Part shown: positions 14,334 through 18,950 of the stretch, in pieces | Position numbering within the stretch: the first letter of the stretch is position 1 | Layout: each line of letters begins with the position of its first letter | Assembly (NCBI GenBank): GCA_002315625.1 | Contig: DCHH01000130.1 | Location: forward strand, 1,722-20,671 | DNA from: Bacteroidales bacterium UBA1757 | GTDB taxonomy: Bacteria; Bacteroidota; Bacteroidia; Bacteroidales; UBA1402 | Reading direction: 5' to 3' | DNA length: 18,950 bases | Notes under the pieces: model-generated | The model's input: the letters and a program-made list of their open reading frames with translations, nothing else | What the model was told of the DNA's origin: nothing | The model's database searches: none | Made by a program: the position numbers and the translations under genes

Positions 14334-16508
14334 TTATTTGAAAAGCATGGGAGCCATCTCGTAGAGGCAGCGGCGCCAGGTCAGGAACTCGTGGGCAGTA
14401 CCCTCTGAGACATAACCCTTGGCGTTGAAACCAGCCTTCTGAAGGGCATCAGCAGCCTGCATGATGCGGTCTGGACCTTCCTTGCTGCCGCAACCGATGA
14501 AGATACCCTTCACCTGGGCAGGATTAGCAATTTCTTCTGGAGTATAAACACCACCGCTCAACAATCCATAGTAGCTGAACACTTCGGGACGGCGCAGTGT
14601 GATGGTGTGAGTTTCCATGCCACCCATCGACAGACCTGCCATAGCTCGGTGGTCCTTGTCGGCGATGGTCTTGTAGTGACTATCTATATAAGGTATCAGT
14701 TCGTCAACCAGAACGGTTTCGAAATCCTTGGCGAAGGTATCTCCTGAAAGGGCTCCGAGGGTACCGAACTTGAAGTCATTGGTCATACCGTAGGTCATAA
14801 CGACGATGAACGGCTGGATGCGTCCTTCGTTAATCATGTTGTCCATGATGATACCGGCGCGGCCTTGAACGGGCCATGAGGTCTCATTCTCACCCCAGCC
14901 GTGCTGCAAGTAGAGAACGGGGTATTTCTGTTTCTTGTTGGAAGCGTCGTATCCGGCAGGGGTGTAGACGATAGCCTTGCGGAGCTGTTTGGTGCTCTCA
15001 GACCAGAAAAGAACTTCTTCAAGATTTCCGTGAGGGATGTTCTTGTCGGCATAGAAATCCTGATCATGGGCCGGAATTTCAATACCGCTTTCCCAACGGC
15101 AAGAACCATAGTAGAATCCGGTTCCGGGGTCGTTGAAGGTACCGCCATCGACAGTCAGGCGATAGTAGTGGAAACCTTCGTCCATCGGGCCGGCAGTGGT
15201 TCCCCACCAGTAGCCGTCAGCACCCTTGCGAAGAACGGTACCGCCCTGACCGCCAAGACCCAGGCTGACAATCACAGACTTAGCCTTCGGGGCATCAATG
15301 CGGAAACGGGCATAACCCTGAGAGTTGACCATCGGGTACTCCTGACCGGGCTGGTTGAAGTATGAAGGAACGAAATCCTCCTTGGGAGTAGCGTTGTCCT
15401 GAGCAGGGTCAAAAGTCTTAACCAAAGTATAGGAGCGTTTGTGCTGATACTTGGAGTCGAAAAGAAGCGGATAGTTGGCAGCGCCAAGCCATGAATCGGC
15501 ATCACCCACATTCCAGAAAGTGACACACTTGACAACGTCTTTGTGTTTGCGGAGAACCTTGAAAAGACGCATGTACTGGTCCTCCTGAAGGGTCTTTTCC
15601 CAGTCGGAAACCTGAGCGGCTCCCTGGTTGAAGCGGAGGGCACCACCCATATCCTCGTTGACACGGATGTCAAGTTCGGTGAAATGGATGTTGTCAACAA
15701 TGGTGGCATACTTGGTGATGGCGGCATCAATGTCCTCCTCGCTCGGTCCATAGACATTGTAGTGTCCCTGCATACCGATACCGTGGATGGGCACGCCGGC
15801 TTCCTTCATCTTTTTGACCATCTGATAGATGCGTTCGCACTTGCCTGGGTCGGCATCATTGTAGTCATTATAGAAAAGGAGTGCATCGGGGTCAGCCTCG
15901 TGAGCATACTCGAAAGCCTTGGCAATGAATTCATCACCGGCAATCTGGAACATTGGCGACTGGCGGTAGGGAGAAGCACCCGGCCAGCGCTGTTCGTCGG
16001 CCATGGCTTCATTCACCACATCCCAACAATAGACGATGTCCTTGTATCGGGTAACAATGGCGGTGATGTGGCTCTTCATGTTGGCATAGAACTGTTCCTT
16101 GGGGAGCAGGTTACCTTTCTTGTCCTTGTACATCCACTCGCCTATCTGGCTGTGCCACATCAGGCAGTGACCACGAAGCTTGATACCGTTCTCGCGGCAG
16201 AAATTTGCAATCTTGTCAGCGTCTTCCCAATTGTACTGACCTTTTTCAGGCTCTGTGGGCTGGGGCTTCATTGCATTTTCTGCCGTGATGCTGTTGAATT
16301 CCCTTTTAATAAGGGCAATCTGGTCAGGATCGGTAACGTTGCGGGTATTCACGGCAACACCAATCATGAAGTAATCCTTGTAGGCATCCTTGAGGCCATC
16401 CTTTGGGGCTTCGTACGGACGCGGCTGGAAATTGAACTGCGCCATGGCAACGGCAGAGCTTGCCAATAATGTCACGGCGAAAGCAGTTTTCAGTAGAAAA
16501 TGTTTCAT
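14334..16508 (-). CDS. Bifunctional GH10 endo-xylanase / CE1 feruloyl esterase
   Basis: 724 aa with a signal peptide ending at about AMA|Q (residue 23). The GH10 TIM barrel (about 35-370) has acid/base Glu167 in WDVVNEA and nucleophile Glu278 in HFTELDIRV, plus the substrate-binding GHCLMWHSQ (113-121). Residues about 385-490 are an E-set/CBM48-like linker domain. Residues about 495-724 are an alpha/beta-hydrolase CE1 esterase with HGWGENETSW, nucleophile Ser627 in GLSMGG and His706 in GTAHEFLTW. The layout matches the Xyn10D-Fae1A enzyme characterised from Prevotella ruminicola 23, which cuts xylan and releases ferulic acid. Here it should open feruloylated arabinoxylan at the cell surface or in the periplasm. 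It is the first enzyme gene after the HTCS regulator, with a -7 box 32 bp upstream and a direct repeat in the regulator-enzyme gap that suggests HTCS control. Confidence 0.95.
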   Translation of the reverse strand: MKHFLLKTAFAVTLLASSAVAMAQFNFQPRPYEAPKDGLKDAYKDYFMIGVAVNTRNVTDPDQIALIKREFNSITAENAMKPQPTEPEKGQYNWEDADKIANFCRENGIKLRGHCLMWHSQIGEWMYKDKKGNLLPKEQFYANMKSHITAIVTRYKDIVYCWDVVNEAMADEQRWPGASPYRQSPMFQIAGDEFIAKAFEYAHEADPDALLFYNDYNDADPGKCERIYQMVKKMKEAGVPIHGIGMQGHYNVYGPSEEDIDAAITKYATIVDNIHFTELDIRVNEDMGGALRFNQGAAQVSDWEKTLQEDQYMRLFKVLRKHKDVVKCVTFWNVGDADSWLGAANYPLLFDSKYQHKRSYTLVKTFDPAQDNATPKEDFVPSYFNQPGQEYPMVNSQGYARFRIDAPKAKSVIVSLGLGGQGGTVLRKGADGYWWGTTAGPMDEGFHYYRLTVDGGTFNDPGTGFYYGSCRWESGIEIPAHDQDFYADKNIPHGNLEEVLFWSESTKQLRKAIVYTPAGYDASNKKQKYPVLYLQHGWGENETSWPVQGRAGIIMDNMINEGRIQPFIVVMTYGMTNDFKFGTLGALSGDTFAKDFETVLVDELIPYIDSHYKTIADKDHRAMAGLSMGGMETHTITLRRPEVFSYYGLLSGGVYTPEEIANPAQVKGIFIGCGSKEGPDRIMQAADALQKAGFNAKGYVSEGTAHEFLTWRRCLYEMAPMLFK

Positions 16509-16539
16509 AATTTTTTATTGAAGGGGTTCATACTCTTCG

Positions 16540-16547
16540 CAAAATTA
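16540..16547 (-). promoter_or_regulatory. -7 box of the xylan operon promoter
   Basis: On the minus strand TAATTTTG (16547-16540) matches TAnnTTTG, 32 bp before the GH10-CE1 ATG. No TTG lies 19-21 bp upstream; the nearest TTTG (16575-16572) would give a 24-bp spacer. A missing -33 element fits a promoter that depends on an activator. Confidence 0.6.
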
Positions 16548-16569
16548 GAAACAAGTTCTTGCCCTACAT

Positions 16570-16588
16570 ATCAAATATGAATCAAATA
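16570..16588 (-). promoter_or_regulatory. Candidate HTCS operator: direct repeat with 11-bp period
   Basis: TATTTGAT occurs twice on the minus strand (16588-16581 and 16577-16570), offset by 11 bp, one helical turn. The proximal copy is 22 bp upstream of the -7 box and the distal copy touches the regulator's stop codon. AraC-family proteins commonly bind such direct repeats next to the polymerase. The site is inferred and A/T-rich, so chance is possible. Confidence 0.45.
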
Positions 16589-18950
16589 CTATTTCTTAAG
16601 GTTCTTGACGAATGCCGACGGAGAAATATTGAACTGCTTTTGAAAACTCGTCGCAAAATATGACGGGGAAGTGAAACCTGTAAGATATGCTACCTCGTTG
16701 ATACGGTACTTTCCGCTGGCCAGCATGTCGGCAGCTTTTTTCAACCTGCAGAGACGGACATATTCATTGGTATTAAGACCGGAGTTTGCCTTGATTTTAC
16801 GGTAAAGGGTGGCCTTGCTCGTTCCGAGAATATCACAAAGGAGTGTGGTATCAAGGTCTGAATCAGACAGATGCTCCATGATTGCGGAATGGAGTTTCTC
16901 CATAAAGGCATTCTCAACCTTGTTCGGAGTCGTACTGTTGTAGTGCGACAGCGGGGAGTCGGCAAACTGCCGGTAGGCTATTTCCTTGTTTTTGAAAAGA
17001 TTGTCAATCGTGGCAAGAAGCAGACTCATGTTGAACGGCTTTTCGATAAAACCGTCGGCACCTGATTCAAGGGTGTTGATACGTGTTTCAACACCGATGG
17101 CGGCAGTCAGCAGAAGGACTGGCACATGGCTGAAATCGTTATTGCTCTTTATGTAATTGCATAGCTCACAGCCGTCCATTACCGGCATCATGACATCGCT
17201 CATAACAAGGTCTATGCGATGCTCGTTGAGAAGCCTGATTGCCTTTTCGCCATTGTTTGCAGAGAAAACATTATAGACAGCCGAAAGCTCCTTGCTCAAA
17301 TATTTTCTCATTAGTTCATCATCCTCCACGACGAGTAGTGTCCGCTTTGAAGAATCGGTCTCTTCGCCAATTTCGGACTCCATTTCAACTTCCGGCTCCT
17401 TTTCGGGGATTTCCATAGGTATGGACAGCACAAAACAGTTGCCGTCAGTTACGGAATCATCCAGAAAAAGCATTCCATTGTGAAGTGAAGCAAGGGTCCT
17501 TGAATATGGCAGGCCAAGCCCGGTCCCGCTGCACCATTTGTTCCGTTCAGCAGAAGTTTCAACCTGATAGAACGGCGTGAAAATCTTCTCCCTGTCTTTT
17601 CCCTTTATGGTATCACCGTCACTCTTCACCCTGAATTCCATAAACTTGCCATCGGCAGACGGACTGAGGTTCACCTCAATGTTTTCACGGCTGAACTTGA
17701 CGGCATTGGACATAAGGTTGGAAACAATTTTCTGGATAATGTCTGGAGCACACTTCATTATGACAGGCTCGGAAGGAAGATTCACAGTCATCTTCAGATG
17801 CTGTTCGCTGAGAGCCGGCAGGAAGTAGTCACAAGTCTTCCTTACAATCTGGCAGATATCCTTTTTCACGTACTGCACAGTCACTTCGCCACGTTCCATT
17901 TTTCGGATATCCAACAGCTGGTTGACCAGTTCAAGCAGGCGGTCAGTATTGGCCTTGATGGTCATAATATCCTCCTTGGACTGCGGTGTATATTCGTGAT
18001 TGTCAATAATCTTGTCAATTGGAAGTTTTATCAGTGAAAGCGGAGTCCGGATTTCATGGGTAATATTGGTAAAGAAATGAAGCTTGGAATCGACAAGTTC
18101 CTTCTGACGGAAGGATTCCATCTGCTCCCGTTCATATTCCGCCTGAATTTTACGGCGGCGTGACAATGAAATCAGGAAAGTGGCAATTCCGGACAAAAGA
18201 ATGAGGAAATATAACAAAAAGGCCAATGCAGAGGTATATAATGGCGGCACGATACGGATGGAAAGCTGCTGGCGGGCCTGCGGATGTGTGCTGTTAATCA
18301 AATGGACATTAAGGATATAGTTGCCGGCACGCAAATCAGTAAACACAACCATGGGTACCTCAGTCACATTATGTGTGAAAACTTTTCCCCTTTTTGACAG
18401 GGTATATTCATATTTTGGCGTGCTAAGATTGGAGAAATACACAGCCGGAAAAGAGATTGACAAATGGGCAGCATCCCGTTTTTTCAGGATGATCCTACGG
18501 GTTTCAGTCAGCGACTTACCCTCCTCTGTCACCTGTTTGCTTCCCCTTTCACCTTCCGCATAGATACCGCGAAAATATAGCGGGGCTTTTGATATCGGGT
18601 CCTGAATGGTCGATGGCAGGAATGAGATGAATCCGTTGGTCGTTCCAAAACAGATGCGGCCGCCGGTAAGTTTACAGCAGCTGCCGTTAGTATATTGGTT
18701 GCCGTTCAGTCTGCCGTTGTCCAAGTATGATTTGGTGACAGTATTTGACTTGGAGTCAATCAACGCCAGTCCGTTAGCAGTTGAGACCCAAAGTGATTCC
18801 CGCTCGGAGTCTTCCACTAATGCACATGCAATGTTTGACGGAAGACCCTGTTCCATAGTTATATAGCTAAACTTGAGAGGGAAATCCAACGAAGTCCAGC
18901 AGATTCCGTCTCCTTGTGTACATACCCACAGGTGATGATAGCAGTCTTCT
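16589..18950 (-). CDS. Hybrid two-component sensor-regulator (HTCS) of the xylan operon, N-terminus missing
   Basis: The frame is open to the right edge, so the upstream sensor is cut off; a TTG at 18889 is not a real start. Residues below count from that TTG. Visible in order: the last propeller (Reg_prop) repeats with SLWVSTANGLALID (32-45), a Y_Y_Y domain (about 150-212), one membrane helix (about 217-241), histidine kinase with His278 (THEIRTPLSL), Asn395 (NLMSNAVKF) and GTGLGL (455-460), a receiver domain with EDD (522-524), phospho-acceptor Asp565 (MSDVMMPVMDG) and Lys617 (EKPF), and an AraC-type helix-turn-helix (about 665-765). This family senses oligosaccharides in the periplasm and activates nearby polysaccharide-utilization genes. 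Position and orientation just upstream of the xylanase genes make arabinoxylan fragments the likely signal, as for XynR-like regulators of Prevotella. The 80-bp gap contains no terminator, so some read-through is possible. Confidence 0.95.
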   Translation of the reverse strand, partial: EDCYHHLWVCTQGDGICWTSLDFPLKFSYITMEQGLPSNIACALVEDSERESLWVSTANGLALIDSKSNTVTKSYLDNGRLNGNQYTNGSCCKLTGGRICFGTTNGFISFLPSTIQDPISKAPLYFRGIYAEGERGSKQVTEEGKSLTETRRIILKKRDAAHLSISFPAVYFSNLSTPKYEYTLSKRGKVFTHNVTEVPMVVFTDLRAGNYILNVHLINSTHPQARQQLSIRIVPPLYTSALAFLLYFLILLSGIATFLISLSRRRKIQAEYEREQMESFRQKELVDSKLHFFTNITHEIRTPLSLIKLPIDKIIDNHEYTPQSKEDIMTIKANTDRLLELVNQLLDIRKMERGEVTVQYVKKDICQIVRKTCDYFLPALSEQHLKMTVNLPSEPVIMKCAPDIIQKIVSNLMSNAVKFSRENIEVNLSPSADGKFMEFRVKSDGDTIKGKDREKIFTPFYQVETSAERNKWCSGTGLGLPYSRTLASLHNGMLFLDDSVTDGNCFVLSIPMEIPEKEPEVEMESEIGEETDSSKRTLLVVEDDELMRKYLSKELSAVYNVFSANNGEKAIRLLNEHRIDLVMSDVMMPVMDGCELCNYIKSNNDFSHVPVLLLTAAIGVETRINTLESGADGFIEKPFNMSLLLATIDNLFKNKEIAYRQFADSPLSHYNSTTPNKVENAFMEKLHSAIMEHLSDSDLDTTLLCDILGTSKATLYRKIKANSGLNTNEYVRLCRLKKAADMLASGKYRINEVAYLTGFTSPSYFATSFQKQFNISPSAFVKNLKK

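Noticed and set aside
15543..16469. 308-aa plus-strand ORF opposite the GH10 domain.
   Set aside because: Antisense shadow of a well-conserved xylanase, with no domain and no promoter.
18887..18889. TTG as the start codon of the HTCS gene.
   Set aside because: The frame continues open to the window edge and encodes a further propeller-like segment (HLWVCTQGDG), so the gene is simply truncated by the window.

Overview
The window reads as a chromosome segment of a Bacteroidales bacterium, most likely a Prevotella-like gut or rumen species. The grounds are: several promoters of the Bacteroidetes type (a TTG element, about 20 bp, then TAnnTTTG); a hybrid two-component system (HTCS) fused to an AraC-type DNA-binding domain; a GH10 xylanase fused to a CE1 feruloyl esterase, an architecture known from Prevotella; and an OmpP1/FadL-type porin with a Bacteroidales-style N-terminus. 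Base composition looks near half G+C by eye. No tRNA, rRNA, CRISPR array, insertion sequence or phage gene was seen.

Left part (1-9600), housekeeping and envelope genes. uvrB (+) meets a convergent three-gene minus-strand operon (5927 to 2144) with no bases between the stop codons. That operon encodes an exported protein of extreme Trp/Tyr/Gly then Ser/Asn/Arg composition, an OmpP1/FadL-like outer-membrane barrel, and a DUF6250-like lipoprotein; the last two genes overlap at TGATG. Next come a YggS-type PLP-binding protein and rpiB, each with its own promoter. A bidirectional terminator follows, then an exported papain-fold (C1B, bleomycin-hydrolase-like) peptidase (-). A divergent promoter pair separates this peptidase from nfo, endonuclease IV (+).

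Right part (9602-18950), an arabinoxylan-degradation cluster entirely on the minus strand. In transcription order it holds an HTCS sensor-regulator cut by the window edge, GH10-CE1, GH43-(CBM6-like)-GH8, and GH43 with a C-terminal beta-trefoil. The three enzyme genes are 19 and 5 bp apart, carry signal peptides, and end at tandem hairpins before nfo. The inferred division of labour is as follows. GH10 cuts the xylan backbone and CE1 removes ferulate. GH43 modules remove arabinose or xylose from non-reducing ends or side chains. The GH8 module, which resembles reducing-end xylose-releasing exo-oligoxylanases, trims from the other end. The HTCS is the likely sensor of xylo-oligosaccharides. No SusC/SusD pair or sugar transporter lies in the window.

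The most interesting signals are three. The 80-bp HTCS-xylanase gap holds a clear -7 box, no correctly spaced -33 box, and an 8-bp direct repeat with 11-bp period where an AraC-type activator would be expected to bind. The GH43/GH8 fusion may act on both ends of an oligosaccharide. The low-complexity envelope operon has a dyad inside its putative promoter spacer. I see no clear evidence of a wholly new defence or mobile system.
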